Source: Pedobacter ghigonis
GTDB lineage: Bacteria; Bacteroidota; Bacteroidia; Sphingobacteriales; Sphingobacteriaceae
Direction: 5' to 3'
Length of the DNA: 64,000 bases
NCBI RefSeq assembly: GCF_903166585.1
Contig: NZ_CAESCM010000001.1
Coordinates: 186,001-250,000 of the forward strand
Shown here: positions 9,601-17,697 of the stretch, one piece after another
How positions within the stretch are numbered: position 1 is the stretch's first letter
Layout of the letters: each line of letters begins with the position of its first letter
Notes under the pieces: model-generated
The model's input: the letters and a program-made list of their open reading frames with translations, nothing else
Databases searched by the model: none
What the model was told of the DNA's origin: nothing
Program-made: the position numbers and the translations under genes

Positions 9601-9823
9601 TCGTTTAGCGCAGCTATCATTATCTTACAATTTGCCAATTAAAGGTTCAGCCATTAAATCGGCATCTGTATCGTTAGTTGGCCGTAACTTGTTCTTCTTC
9701 TACAAAAAAGCCCCATTTGATCCTGAGCAAGCCATGAGTACAAGCAATAGTAATCAGGCCAATGATGTTTTTGCATCTCCTGCTACCCGTTCTTACGGTC
9801 TTAATCTTAAGTTGAACTTTTAA
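6659..9823 (+). CDS. SusC/RagA-type TonB-dependent outer-membrane receptor
   Basis: A 1054-residue outer-membrane transporter that imports glycans or peptides bound by its SusD partner, powered by TonB-ExbBD. The N-terminus has a long basic segment and a hydrophobic stretch ending near AKAEGG (residue 45), a plausible signal peptide. A carboxypeptidase-regulatory-like beta domain covers about 73-150 (ITGLVVDESG, then LPGATV), the plug about 160-280 (EALSGKAAGI, VLRGSKSI, VLINTKKG), and the 22-strand barrel the rest, ending in LKLNF with the terminal Phe usual for barrels. There is no N-terminal STN domain, so direct signalling to a FecR anti-sigma factor is unlikely. The susD gene overlaps or follows directly. 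Confidence 0.96.
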   Translation: MKMRNNHFTSCALELTFSSTTRGLRKMALLAVATLGLQYAAKAEGGTTNKSLFPKPSEVVKNATNVNDKMAKTITGLVVDESGLPLPGATVAAKGTSVKTSTGSDGRFTLNVPDNVTTLVVSYISMETQEVSIGNQTNITIKLKPSSNANLTEVVVTALGVKREKRALTFAAQQLAGTELTKAGAPNFMEALSGKAAGIDIGISNSGVGGSTKTVLRGSKSIAGNSEALFVIDGVPVVNNKGGQPGSYGGTDAGDGLSALNQDDFESVTILRGANGAILYGSQGANGVVLINTKKGQNGKIAIALNSTINFSSAATLPEFQFSYGADGGNDRSWSKTKGNYQSNYIDDFFQTGVNTINSLSVSGGNERTTTYFSYGNNNASGIVPTSTYNKHNVTLSQETKLFDDKLTLSGNVRFSYEKSKNRPGAGYYNNPLTGLYLFARERNFDDYKTNYQIFNPTRNLFVQNWYSTEEKQNNPYWELNNDPKLTTSNRVIATAKASYAFLPHFKVDVRGNIDYNDRLLDYRYAAGGNSVSVSSNGTWNYAKYNDKALYGDAILSYDNNFGKFSLNSVLGASIQDYTFNDGMTFANGTVPLQYPNFFSFANLPYNLVINQTYSRVQKQGLFANASLGFKDMLYVDLAGRNDYASTLATTGNDSYFYYSAGLSAIISQMITMPKEISFLKLRASTSQVGNEVPYNIVNPGNTIGGAGGPDGIGGINRNTQTPFATLVPEKIISNEIGLESRLLNDRLSIDFTYYKNTSTNQFLSLTAPSGSGYTFYYVNAGKVANQGFELTIGGDPVKTDNFKWNTSVNLSQNRNKIIELIAENPEYQVGSNDEGFNSIIKAGGSFNDLYIFNLARNAAGQIILDADGKPTRTAKQEYVGNLNPNFIAGWNNTFTYKGVSLSALVTAKFGGVAFSKTEAFLDSYGVSKRTGDIRDAGPTMPINAIKDNVAVTSIDPRVYYDVVGDRNGIMEPYVFSRTNVRLAQLSLSYNLPIKGSAIKSASVSLVGRNLFFFYKKAPFDPEQAMSTSNSNQANDVFASPATRSYGLNLKLNF

Positions 9824-9834
9824 TGTATCAAATA

Positions 9835-11412
9835 ATGAAAAAATTATGTTTAATGGTGCTTGCTTTGATCGTATTCAACTCCTGCACCAAGAATTTCGAA
9901 GAGATAAATACAAATCCCAATCAAATAACAGATAAACTGTTAGAGCAGGATTTTAATTTAGTAGGCTCTTCTTTTTCTGTAATGTTATTCAACCTGATGG
10001 GACACCAGATTGAAGAAGATTTGTGCTATGATAACTGGATGGGATATATGGGTGCACCGACACCTTATGTTGGGAATGTAAATAATACTACTTATTACCT
10101 GCGTTGGATTGATGCTTACTGGAACCGTATATATGGCAGCGTAATGTCGCCTTCAAAACAGGTGATACAGCTTGCCGAAGAAAAAAAATTACCATTATTT
10201 GGCGATTGGGCAAAACTGGTTAGGGTACTGGCCATTTCTAAATTAACAGCCATCCATGGCCCGGTAATTTACTCTAATTATGGCACAGGGGGCTTAGGTT
10301 CTATTAAATATGATAAGGAATCTGATCTTTACAATACGCTGTTTACCCAATTAGATCAGATTGAAACCAATTTCAAAGCCAACACAACCTACACCGGCTT
10401 TACCAAATTCGACCCTAGTTATAAAGGCAACATGAATGCGTGGTTAAAATTATTGAACTCAATACGTTTCCGCTTGGCCATGCGTTTGGTTAAGGTTAGC
10501 CCTACGCTTGCTAAAACTCAGGGAGAAAAAGCGCTGGCAGATCCGGCCGGATTAATTACTACAAATGCTGAAAATTTCCTTCTTCCATTGAATGGCAATG
10601 TTATGCCAGTTTCGATGATTTGTTTCGATTGGAACGATACCCGTATGGGTGCAACCATGGAATCATTTATGGTGGGCTTAAAAGATGGCCGTATAGCGAA
10701 ATATTTTGGTGAAGTAAGTGATGCCAGTTTAGTTACTGATCATCCTACCTATAAGTATAAAGGCATTCGCAGTGGCGCTTATATTAATGCGAAAGATGAC
10801 CGAGTGCCCTATTCTACAGTGAGCACTGATTTTAAATCAGTACAAAACCGCAGAGGATTTACTGCAGCCGAAACTGCCTTTTTAAAAGCGGAAGCCGCAT
10901 TAAGGGGATGGGCAAATGCGGGCGATGCCAAAACAAATTATGAAAATGGCGTACGCCTTTCATTTGCAGATTGGGGAGCGGCAGGTGTTGATGCTTATCT
11001 GGCTGATGCAACCAGCAAACCAATTAATTATATTGATCCGAAAGACAGCAAAAATAATTTCACAGCGCTTTCTACCATTACAGTGGCCTGGAATGCAGGC
11101 GATTCGAACGAATTGAAACTGGAAAAAATTATTACCCAAAAATACCTGTCTGCATTTACCAATACTTTAGAGTCTTGGGTAGACTTTAGAAGAACAGGCT
11201 ATCCAAAAATCCCACATGTCGCCAAAAACGACAGCAGTCCGGATTGGGGGGTAATAACCGCCGACCAGTGGATTAAGCGCCTGGTATTTGTGCCCGCAGA
11301 AAGAACCGGAAATGCTTCGGCTGTTGCAGAAGCAGCAACTTTTTTAAGTTCGGGTAAGGATGATATTGCATCGCGCCTGTGGTGGGATACAAGCACTGCC
11401 AGTAATTTTTAA
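9835..11412 (+). CDS. SusD/RagB-type nutrient-binding outer-membrane lipoprotein
   Basis: The surface lipoprotein partner that captures substrate and acts as the lid of the SusC channel. I chose ATG 9835 (MKKLCLMVLA) because it gives a standard lipoprotein signal ending in FNSC; an upstream ATG at 9823 overlapping the SusC stop adds only four residues. The sequence fits the SusD-2 branch: after the lipid cysteine comes KNFEEINTNPNQ, with TPR-like helices and a late EKIITQKYL and WVDFRRTGYP segment typical of the family. No enzymes lie in the same operon, so this is a bare SusCD pair; the substrate cannot be read from the context. Confidence 0.95.
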   Translation: MKKLCLMVLALIVFNSCTKNFEEINTNPNQITDKLLEQDFNLVGSSFSVMLFNLMGHQIEEDLCYDNWMGYMGAPTPYVGNVNNTTYYLRWIDAYWNRIYGSVMSPSKQVIQLAEEKKLPLFGDWAKLVRVLAISKLTAIHGPVIYSNYGTGGLGSIKYDKESDLYNTLFTQLDQIETNFKANTTYTGFTKFDPSYKGNMNAWLKLLNSIRFRLAMRLVKVSPTLAKTQGEKALADPAGLITTNAENFLLPLNGNVMPVSMICFDWNDTRMGATMESFMVGLKDGRIAKYFGEVSDASLVTDHPTYKYKGIRSGAYINAKDDRVPYSTVSTDFKSVQNRRGFTAAETAFLKAEAALRGWANAGDAKTNYENGVRLSFADWGAAGVDAYLADATSKPINYIDPKDSKNNFTALSTITVAWNAGDSNELKLEKIITQKYLSAFTNTLESWVDFRRTGYPKIPHVAKNDSSPDWGVITADQWIKRLVFVPAERTGNASAVAEAATFLSSGKDDIASRLWWDTSTASNF

Positions 11413-11432
11413 TTTCTTTTCGATGCTAATTC

Positions 11433-11463
11433 AAAATGGCTGCCGGAAAAAGGCGGCCATTTT
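11433..11463 (+). terminator. Rho-independent terminator after susCD
   Basis: A 12-bp stem (11433-11444 with 11452-11463, one G-T pair) with a GC-rich core closes a 7-base loop and runs into a T tract. It lies 20 bases after the SusD stop codon, closing the two-gene operon. Confidence 0.85.
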
Positions 11464-12269
11464 TATTTGCAAGTCTCACTCAGGGCATCATTAATAATAG
11501 AATTTATTATTTATCCTTTCATTTAGTACTATTCCAAGCTTTGAGCGACCTATTGGGAGTCCATATTGTAGATAGTTTTTTGATATCTGTTATCTGGAAA
11601 ATGCGGATGAGAGTATTTTTCTAGTTTTTGGATATAAGTCTAAAGATTTAAAAGTGTTGACTTTATACCTTCTTTTAACTTTTCGCTAACCTTTGCCCTA
11701 TCTTCATAATCTATTAAATACTCAACTAATATCAGCATTTTCAAACACAAATAACCAACACATAAATAAGTCGTCTTTTTCCAACATTAAAACCTTTAAA
11801 CAGATATAAAGTAGAAATTATACTACTTTAATAGCTCATATTAGCTATATTCAAAAGTTAACACATCTAAACCCATTCATCCTTTTGGAGAATCTAATTC
11901 AGAAATAGTTTCTTTCACATTTGTAAGTCTAAAGCCAACATATACACCCGCTACTCGCCTTGTTTAAATACTGTCCGGCAGAATAGGTATTCTATTCAAT
12001 ACCGTAATTTAAATTACATGTTTATTTTCTTTCAGTCTTCTAAATGAGTTCATCAAAATTAGGCTATCATTCATAATATAATGCAGCCCTTATCTCCGAA
12101 TCGTTTTCTAAAATCAGTTACTAATTCTTTCGAAATGAGTAAAAATGCTTCGTTATCTGCAATTAACGTCCATAAAACGTAGTTGGAAATCTAGTTATTT
12201 GAGTGTTCCGTATTCCAAGGCACCAATAAATCACCAAACTTGGTCATGCCCTATCAAACAATAGGGTAA

Positions 12270-12309
12270 AAACAAGGCCCTTGCAAATTAATCTGCAAGG
12301 GCCTTGTTT
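12270..12309 (-). terminator. Strong terminator after pgk
   Basis: A perfect 16-bp inverted repeat (12270-12285 with 12294-12309, 8-base loop) containing GGCCC/GGGCC. Read on the minus strand it lies 17 bases after the pgk stop and is followed by a run of T. A smaller 6-bp hairpin follows at 12249-12266. Confidence 0.88.
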
Positions 12310-12326
12310 ATATTGTTTGGTATTGA

Positions 12327-13520
12327 TTACCCGTTAATGGCTTTCACACCTGGCAATTCTTTACCTTCCATATACTCTAATAAAGCACCGCCACCTGTAG
12401 AAACATAACTAACTTCATCTTCCATACCGAATTTAGCAATTGCCGCAGCCGAATCGCCACCTCCGATTAATGAAAATGCACCATTATCTTTAGTTGCTGC
12501 CACAACCGCATCGGCCACAGCTTTAGTACCTACCTGGAAGCTTTCCATTTCGAAAACACCCATTGGGCCATTCCACAATAAGGTTTTAGAGTTTTTAATC
12601 ACCTCCTGGAACAATTCAGCAGATTTCGGGCCGATATCCAGTCCCATCCAATCAGCAGGAATTTGTCCGGCGGCTACATCTTGCTTAGCTGCATCGTTTG
12701 CAAATTTATCTGCAATTACGGTATCAACCGGCAAAATCAGGTTTACACCTTTAGCTTTTGCTTTTTCAATTAGTTCCAAAGAAAGCTCTTGTTTATCAGC
12801 CTCCAATAATGAAGTACCAATTTCTCCACCCTGTGCTTTAGCGAAAGTATAAGCCATACCACCACCAATAATTAGGTTATCTACTTTCTCTAACAATTTC
12901 TCGATTAAAAGAATTTTATCAGATACTTTGGCTCCACCCATAATGGCAGTGAAAGGTCTTTCGGCGTGGTTCAGGATTTTTTCTGCATTTTCTACTTCAG
13001 AAGCCATCAAGTAACCGAAGTATTTTGCATCAGGGAAGAATTGTGCAATAATCGATGTTGAAGCGTGTGCACGGTGTGCAGTTCCGAAAGCATCGTTTAC
13101 GTAAACATCACCAAGTTTTGATAATTTTTCGGCAAAGGCTACATCTCCTTTTTCTTCTTCTTTGTAAAAACGCAAGTTTTCTAACAATAAAATTTCTCCT
13201 GATTTTAAAGCAGCAGCCTGAGTAGCAGCACTCTCGCCTATGCAATCGTCAGCAAACTTAACTTCAACACCTGTTAAAGCAGAAAGATCAGCAAGGATAT
13301 GTTTTAAAGAAAATTTATCTGTTGGTCCATCTTTCGGACGGCCTAAGTGCGACATTAAAATAACTGCACCGCCATCTTTTAATATTTTACTAATGGTTGG
13401 TAATGCAGCTCTGATCCTTTTGTCGTCGGTAATTTTAAATTCATCATCCAAAGGCACGTTAAAATCTACCCTGATTAATGCTTTTTTATCTTTAAAGTCA
13501 AACTGGTCAATGGTGTTCAT
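12327..13520 (-). CDS. pgk: Phosphoglycerate kinase
   Basis: Transfers phosphate from 1,3-bisphosphoglycerate to ADP in glycolysis, in the cytoplasm. Length 397 residues, normal for the family. The N-terminus carries the PGK signature RVDFNVPLD near residue 17; further landmarks are [12 protein letters not shown] (about 56-67), the [12 protein letters not shown] region and the nucleotide-binding end [11 protein letters not shown] and [11 protein letters not shown]. It lies two bases after the stop of a GNAT gene on the same strand, so the two are probably cotranscribed. The gap-like gene is on the same strand but 4.6 kb away, so there is no classic gap-pgk operon here. Confidence 0.98.
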   Translation of the reverse strand: MNTIDQFDFKDKKALIRVDFNVPLDDEFKITDDKRIRAALPTISKILKDGGAVILMSHLGRPKDGPTDKFSLKHILADLSALTGVEVKFADDCIGESAATQAAALKSGEILLLENLRFYKEEEKGDVAFAEKLSKLGDVYVNDAFGTAHRAHASTSIIAQFFPDAKYFGYLMASEVENAEKILNHAERPFTAIMGGAKVSDKILLIEKLLEKVDNLIIGGGMAYTFAKAQGGEIGTSLLEADKQELSLELIEKAKAKGVNLILPVDTVIADKFANDAAKQDVAAGQIPADWMGLDIGPKSAELFQEVIKNSKTLLWNGPMGVFEMESFQVGTKAVADAVVAATKDNGAFSLIGGGDSAAAIAKFGMEDEVSYVSTGGGALLEYMEGKELPGVKAING

Positions 13521-13522
13521 GT

Positions 13523-13963
13523 TTAATTATTTTGATTTAAGTTTAATTTCATTTCGTAATGGAAACCGATTCCGGGAATATCAAATTCCGGCGATTCGGT
13601 GGTAAAGCCAATCTTTTTGTAAAAAGCTGCTGCCGTAGAGCGTGCGTTACACCATAAATAATCGGTTTTATATTCTTTTAAGTATTCGATGGCAAAGCTA
13701 ACTAGTGCAGCTCCGTACCCTTTACCTCCGGCATCGGGATGGGTAGCCATGCCCCGTAACTGATAACCTTCGCCTTCTTCGGGGAAGAAATCGTTGCGCA
13801 TAAAAGTGGCAATCGACTTTATTTCCCCATCCAGCCAAAAACCCAGATGAAAGGTATCGTAGGCATCATCGCCTTCAAAAACACATTCTTGTAAGGGCTT
13901 GCCATTGCGTAAAACCAGGCTTCTTAAAGGCAGGACTTCTTCGGAAAGAATAAATTTGACCAT
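13523..13963 (-). CDS. GNAT-family N-acetyltransferase
   Basis: A 146-residue cytoplasmic acetyl-CoA-dependent acyltransferase of unknown substrate. The acetyl-CoA binding motif A is visible at about 70-90 as [17 protein letters not shown] (the Q/RxxGxG/A loop), followed by the motif B segment [17 protein letters not shown]. It is the upstream gene of a two-gene unit with pgk. Substrate cannot be told from context. Confidence 0.88.
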   Translation of the reverse strand: MVKFILSEEVLPLRSLVLRNGKPLQECVFEGDDAYDTFHLGFWLDGEIKSIATFMRNDFFPEEGEGYQLRGMATHPDAGGKGYGAALVSFAIEYLKEYKTDYLWCNARSTAAAFYKKIGFTTESPEFDIPGIGFHYEMKLNLNQNN

Positions 13964-14267
13964 ATTTTATTAGCAACAATTTAGCGCGAACCACCCATAT
14001 ATTAGCATGTGTTGCTCCGCTCAGGTTTGCAAAGTTAACAAAGCAATTGAAACCCAATCACAATATCGCCTATAAAGTTTAAACATTCCCCGTAAAAATT
14101 ATAGTAGACGGTAGCCAAATGCTGAGGAAGAGTTTATCCTTATACGCTTCGGACGAGACAAGGCACAAAGCAAATTACAAAACTGATAATCAACAATTTA
14201 ACTAATATAATCGCAATATAACGATAAATTATTTGGACATGACTTTATTATATCGTAATATTGCGAT
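13964..14267. other. 304-base divergent region between GNAT and arsR
   Basis: Holds the promoters for the GNAT-pgk unit (minus) and the arsenic cluster (plus). Two ArsR-type palindromes lie in its right end (see separate entries). Nothing else was recognised. Confidence 0.5.
14210..14226. promoter_or_regulatory. ArsR-type operator copy 1
   Basis: ATCGCAATATAACGAT is an imperfect palindrome sharing the ATCGnnATATnnCGAT pattern with the copy overlapping the arsR start 40 bases downstream. The location upstream of arsR suggests autoregulation by ArsR, released by arsenite. Confidence 0.6.
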
Positions 14268-14268
14268 A
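14251..14268. promoter_or_regulatory. ArsR-type operator copy 2, overlapping the arsR start
   Basis: TATCGTAATATTGCGATA is a near-perfect palindrome (16 of 18 positions symmetrical) whose last base is the A of the arsR ATG. An ArsR dimer bound here would block transcription or early elongation. Confidence 0.65.
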
Positions 14269-14597
14269 TGGGAACTACAAAATCAGAAATATTTACTGAA
14301 GAACAGAACAGGCTTGCTATACAATTAAAAGCAATCGCACATCCCGCACGCATTGCTATCCTGCAGGAGCTTATCAAAGTAAACGCCTGTATTTGTGGCG
14401 ATCTGGTAAATGAACTTGGTCTTGCTCAGGCAACCATCTCGCAGCACCTGAAGGAACTGAAGAATGCAGGCATCATACAGGGAACCATTGAGGGTGCGAG
14501 CGTATGCTACTGCATCGAACCAAAAGCATGGAAAGCCTTACAGGATGAACTGAACGGACTTTTCGACTCATACCAGAACAAGCAGAGCTGCTGCTAA
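14268..14597 (+). CDS. arsR: ArsR/SmtB-family arsenic-responsive repressor
   Basis: A 109-residue winged-helix repressor that leaves DNA when arsenite binds. The recognition helix-turn-helix is at about 44-66 (LVNELGLAQATISQHLKELK). Candidate metal-binding thiols are Cys41 and Cys43 in ACICGDLV, the position of the classic ELCVCDL sensor motif, plus Cys80, Cys82 and a terminal Cys-Cys. It heads the arsenic cluster, and palindromes before, over and after the gene suggest control of itself and of arsM. Assignment rests on the sensor motif and on the ArsM and ArsC neighbours. Confidence 0.93.
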   Translation: MGTTKSEIFTEEQNRLAIQLKAIAHPARIAILQELIKVNACICGDLVNELGLAQATISQHLKELKNAGIIQGTIEGASVCYCIEPKAWKALQDELNGLFDSYQNKQSCC

Positions 14598-14614
14598 AAA
14601 ATTTGTCAAATTCA

Positions 14615-14630
14615 ATCGTAATATCACAAT
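14615..14630. promoter_or_regulatory. Third ArsR-type site between arsR and arsM
   Basis: ATCGTAATATCACAAT matches the left half of the operator over arsR exactly and the right half partly. It sits 5 bases before the arsM start, suggesting a second control point inside the cluster. Confidence 0.4.
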
Positions 14631-14634
14631 CAAT

Positions 14635-15483
14635 ATGGAAAATAATGAAAAACTAAAAGACCTCGTTAGACAGAAGTATAGCGAGATCGCTTTACAGGAT
14701 AAAGATACCAATGCCTCATCATGCTGTGGTGCAGGCGGGTGCTCAACAGAGGTTTACAACATCATGACGGATGATTACACCCAGGTGGAAGGCTATAATC
14801 CGGAGGCCGATCTTGGCCTTGGATGCGGACTCCCAACCCAGTTTGCCAAAATCAAGGCTGGCGATGTGGTAATAGACCTCGGCAGTGGTGCAGGTAATGA
14901 CTGTTTTATTGCCAGAAACGAAACCGGCGAAAGCGGAAAGGTTATTGGTATCGACTTTACGCCGGCGATGATCGAAAAGGCGAGGATAAATGCAGAAAAA
15001 CTGGGCTACCATAACATCGAGTTCAGGCAAGGCGACATTGAGAAGATGCCAGTGAGCGCTGACATTGCCGATGTGATTGTGAGCAACTGTGTACTTAACC
15101 TCGTACCGGATAAAGATGCGGTTATCAAAGAAATATACAGGGTATTGAAACCCGGAGGGCACTTCAGCATCTCAGATGTGGTACTGGTTGGTGAACTGCC
15201 TGAGGCGCTGAGAAAGGATGCAGAAATGTACGCAGGTTGCGTGGCTGGAGCCATCCAAAAGGATACCTATCTTGGACTGATCGATGCAAATGGTTTCAAG
15301 AATGTAACCTTGCAGAAAGAAAAACCGATCATCATTCCTGACGACATACTCAAAAACTATCTTTCTGCTTCGGAGATCGAAAGTTTCAAAAACGGAAAAT
15401 CAGGTATTTTTAGTGTAACGGTATTTGCAGAGAAACCAATTGTAAGCCAGCAGGCATGCTGTGCGCCAGGATGCTGTGACTAG
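14635..15483 (+). CDS. arsM: Arsenite S-adenosylmethionine methyltransferase
   Basis: Methylates arsenite to mono-, di- and trimethylated forms in the cytoplasm; volatile products leave the cell. 282 residues. The SAM-binding motif I is VIDLGSGAGND at about 79-89, with the acidic GIDFTPAMI loop at 105-113. The three thiols that bind As(III) in this family correspond to Cys64 (LGLGCG), Cys152 (SNCVLNL) and Cys202 (GCVAGA). An extra Cys-Cys pair near 30 and the cysteine-rich tail ACCAPGCCD are additional likely thiol sites. It lies 37 bases after arsR and 2 bases before a small membrane-protein gene. Assignment is strong. Confidence 0.96.
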   Translation: MENNEKLKDLVRQKYSEIALQDKDTNASSCCGAGGCSTEVYNIMTDDYTQVEGYNPEADLGLGCGLPTQFAKIKAGDVVIDLGSGAGNDCFIARNETGESGKVIGIDFTPAMIEKARINAEKLGYHNIEFRQGDIEKMPVSADIADVIVSNCVLNLVPDKDAVIKEIYRVLKPGGHFSISDVVLVGELPEALRKDAEMYAGCVAGAIQKDTYLGLIDANGFKNVTLQKEKPIIIPDDILKNYLSASEIESFKNGKSGIFSVTVFAEKPIVSQQACCAPGCCD

Positions 15484-15485
15484 CT

Positions 15486-15614
15486 ATGAAACCCGAAACG
15501 CTCGTCAGATATAAAAAGCCGGTGGTGATTACCCTTTCGGTTATTGTATTGCAATTGATCTTTGGATTTGATCCAAAGTTTTGTATCATCAACATCATTT
15601 GGCTGTTAGTTTAA
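15486..15614 (+). CDS. Small hydrophobic protein of the arsenic cluster, 42 residues
   Basis: A complete ORF with ATG two bases after the arsM stop and TAA five bases before the arsC ATG. It begins MKPETLVRYKKPVVI and has one hydrophobic helix of about 15 residues (VVITLSVIVLQLIFGF) followed by a cysteine and a second hydrophobic end (IINIIWLLV). The tight spacing on both sides argues that it is translated. It may be an inner-membrane accessory of arsenic handling, but I know of no described function. Confidence 0.6.
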   Translation: MKPETLVRYKKPVVITLSVIVLQLIFGFDPKFCIINIIWLLV

Positions 15615-15619
15615 AGAAC

Positions 15620-16039
15620 ATGAAAAAAATATTGGTATTATGTACGGGCAATAGTTGCCGTAGCCAGATTGCAGAGGGTTATTTAAGGCACTTTGCAGGA
15701 AATATTGCGGAAATCTACAGCGCAGGAATAGAAACCCATGGGGTTAACCCAAAAGCAGTCGAGATTATGAAGCGTGATGGAATAGATATATCGGGCCATA
15801 CCTCCAATCATATCAACGAGTATGCAAATATCGACTTCGACTTTGTGATTACCGTTTGCGACAATGCAAGGGAAAGTTGTCCCTACTTTCCATCAAAAGC
15901 GATCAAACTACACTATAACTTTCCTGACCCTGCAAAAGCGACCGGAAACGAAGCACAAATCATGGCGCAGTTCTCCGAGGTAAGGGAAATGATCCGAAAA
16001 TATGTTAGCGACTTTGTAGACCAAAATTTGAAGCACTAA
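15620..16039 (+). CDS. arsC: Thioredoxin-coupled arsenate reductase (LMW-PTP type)
   Basis: Reduces arsenate to arsenite using a relay of three cysteines and thioredoxin. The start is set at ATG 15620 (MKKILVLCTG); the longer frame from 15581 would overlap the small membrane-protein gene. The phosphatase-type loop CTGNSCRS gives Cys8 and Arg14, and VCDNARESC gives Cys80 and Cys87, the same spacing as the Cys82/Cys89 pair of the staphylococcal pI258 enzyme. The NFPDPA segment carries the catalytic Asp. A hairpin terminator follows. No arsenite efflux pump gene (arsB or acr3) is present in the cluster, so the product would go to ArsM or to a pump elsewhere. Confidence 0.93.
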   Translation: MKKILVLCTGNSCRSQIAEGYLRHFAGNIAEIYSAGIETHGVNPKAVEIMKRDGIDISGHTSNHINEYANIDFDFVITVCDNARESCPYFPSKAIKLHYNFPDPAKATGNEAQIMAQFSEVREMIRKYVSDFVDQNLKH

Positions 16040-16053
16040 ATTGTCGAAATTCA

Positions 16054-16089
16054 AAAAAATCAGATCAGCTTACACTGGTCTGATTTTTT
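16054..16089. terminator. Bidirectional terminator between arsC and the sulfatase gene
   Basis: A 15-bp stem (16054-16068 with 16075-16089) with a 6-base loop, flanked by an A run on the left and a T run on the right. It lies between convergent genes and would stop transcription from both sides. Confidence 0.85.
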
Positions 16090-16111
16090 ATAAGGGAGCA
16101 TGAGGTTTTAA

Positions 16112-17509
16112 TTAATTAGCCTGTAATTTTGGAAGCCCCCCCCACCAGTTCAATAATTTACCCTTCAAACGATCAGCTAATTCAGGCTCGCTGGCGGCAA
16201 GATTGGTTGTCTCCTTCTTATCTTTGGTAATATTGTACAACTGCACATCGGTATTATTGCTGTTCATCAGCAATTTCCAATCTCCTTCTCTGATTGCCAG
16301 GTTTGGGCTTTTGTCAACCGGGCGGGGATATTTATAAGCGATATCATTTCGTCCATATTCCCAAAATACTTCCTTTTTTCTTGCTGAAGGTTGCCCCATG
16401 AAAACTCCACTCCTATCCACCCCGTCTCCTTTATAACTTTGAGGTAAGCTAATACCAGCCATTTTAGCCAGCGACCGTAAAAGATCAGTAGCCGTTACCA
16501 GAGAAAGATTATCTGTTTTGCCTTTGTTAATATGCCCCGGCCAGCTGATAAGGAAAGGCATTCTTATCCCTCCTTCGTATAAAGAGAGTTTAGATCCCCT
16601 TAAGCCTGCTGCCCTGCTGCCTTTGAAGCTGGGCAAAGGACCGTTATCACTTGTAAAAATAACGATGGTATTCTGATCGGCCCCAAGTGCTTTCAAACCA
16701 TCCAGCAACCTGCCAATTTGTATATCGTATTCTTTTAACACCAGCTTAAATGCGGCTTCTTCTTCGCTATTCATGGGGTATTGCCCGGTATATTCGGTTT
16801 CTTTTCTCGGCACCCAAGGTGTATGCACATCATCTGGCCAAAGGTTTACAAAACAGGGCTGATTTGGATGTGCCTGGAAAAAGGCAAGGGTTTTATCTAC
16901 AAAATATTTAGTCCGGTCGTAACGCTTAATGCTATCCTTGTCCGACCAGATCCAGTTGGTAGCAGTAATAGCCGGATCGGGATCAGGGCTTTCGTAGGTA
17001 CTGGCGTGCGCATCGTAGCCATACTGCTCAAAACCAGGTGCATTTTTAACATCGCGCCCTCCACCCAGGTGCCATTTACCAAAATGCCCGGTAGCATAAC
17101 CGGCCTCTTTAAAAATCCTCGCTATGCTGGGTGCCTTTGGATCAAGAAAATCGGCTTGCTCTGCGTTCTGATTGTGCTTTTTATTATCCAGATAAGTGCA
17201 AAAATTCCATCTGCCCGGATACATGCCGGTAAGCAAGCCCGCACGCGATGGCGAACATATTGGCGCGGCACTGTAATATTGACTAAGCTTTAAGCCATTG
17301 GCGGCAATACGGTCGATATTTGGTGTGGGTACAAATTTACCCCCGAAGGCCGCTATGTCGCTAAATCCCATATCATCAGTTAAGATTACGATAATGTTTG
17401 GAGGCCTGGTATTTTTTGCTTTTTTGCCCTGAGCGCCAACATTTAGCGCTACAAATACAAGGCTAAAAATAGTAACATAGGCAAGGCATTTGTTCAGGCT
17501 TTGGATCAT
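16112..17509 (-). CDS. Secreted type I sulfatase
   Basis: A 465-residue formylglycine-dependent sulfatase that removes sulfate from sugars or aryl esters in the periplasm. A signal peptide precedes AQGKK (about residue 27). Metal ligands Asp45 and Asp46 are in VILTDDMG, and the formylglycine motif CSPSR starts at Cys85, followed by AGLLTGMYPGRW. FTSDNGP near residue 286 supplies further metal ligands. Bacteroidota sulfatases of this length usually act on polysaccharide sulfate. No maturation enzyme (AtsB or FGE) is in the window. It is a single gene. Confidence 0.92.
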   Translation of the reverse strand: MIQSLNKCLAYVTIFSLVFVALNVGAQGKKAKNTRPPNIIVILTDDMGFSDIAAFGGKFVPTPNIDRIAANGLKLSQYYSAAPICSPSRAGLLTGMYPGRWNFCTYLDNKKHNQNAEQADFLDPKAPSIARIFKEAGYATGHFGKWHLGGGRDVKNAPGFEQYGYDAHASTYESPDPDPAITATNWIWSDKDSIKRYDRTKYFVDKTLAFFQAHPNQPCFVNLWPDDVHTPWVPRKETEYTGQYPMNSEEEAAFKLVLKEYDIQIGRLLDGLKALGADQNTIVIFTSDNGPLPSFKGSRAAGLRGSKLSLYEGGIRMPFLISWPGHINKGKTDNLSLVTATDLLRSLAKMAGISLPQSYKGDGVDRSGVFMGQPSARKKEVFWEYGRNDIAYKYPRPVDKSPNLAIREGDWKLLMNSNNTDVQLYNITKDKKETTNLAASEPELADRLKGKLLNWWGGLPKLQAN

Positions 17510-17697
17510 AGTTAAAAAATTATCGGCAGCAAAATTTAATTGCGGAAGTTAAACTACCAAATCTATAGATTTAACTTTTACAGTAATGTAATGAATTGGA
17601 TATATTGAAATTACGATCCGCTTGAAGGCACTAAATCAAAACAGATCGGACGCTCCGTTGTTGAGTATATATGATCCGTTAACTAATTTATGACGTT

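Larger units (their letters stand above)
11413..12326. other. 914-base stretch without an intact gene
   Basis: Contains the susCD terminator at the left and the pgk terminator at the right. Between about 12,005 and 12,195, on the minus strand, two short open frames overlap by an ATGA: about 38 codons including LWTLIADNEAFLLISKEL, then 21 codons starting MNDSLILMNS. Together they may be a frameshifted remnant of a lost gene upstream of nothing else. The plus-strand frame at 11,436-11,624 starts inside the terminator hairpin and looks like chance. The rest is AT-rich with nothing recognised. Confidence 0.3.

Noticed and set aside
11436..11624. 62-codon plus-strand ORF after susD
   Set aside because: Its start lies inside the terminator hairpin and the sequence has no protein-like pattern or partner.
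14743..15162. Minus-strand ORF of 139 codons inside arsM
   Set aside because: Antisense shadow of a gene with all family motifs.
15581..15619. Upstream start for arsC
   Set aside because: It would overlap the 42-residue ORF, while MKKILVLCTG matches the family N-terminus exactly.
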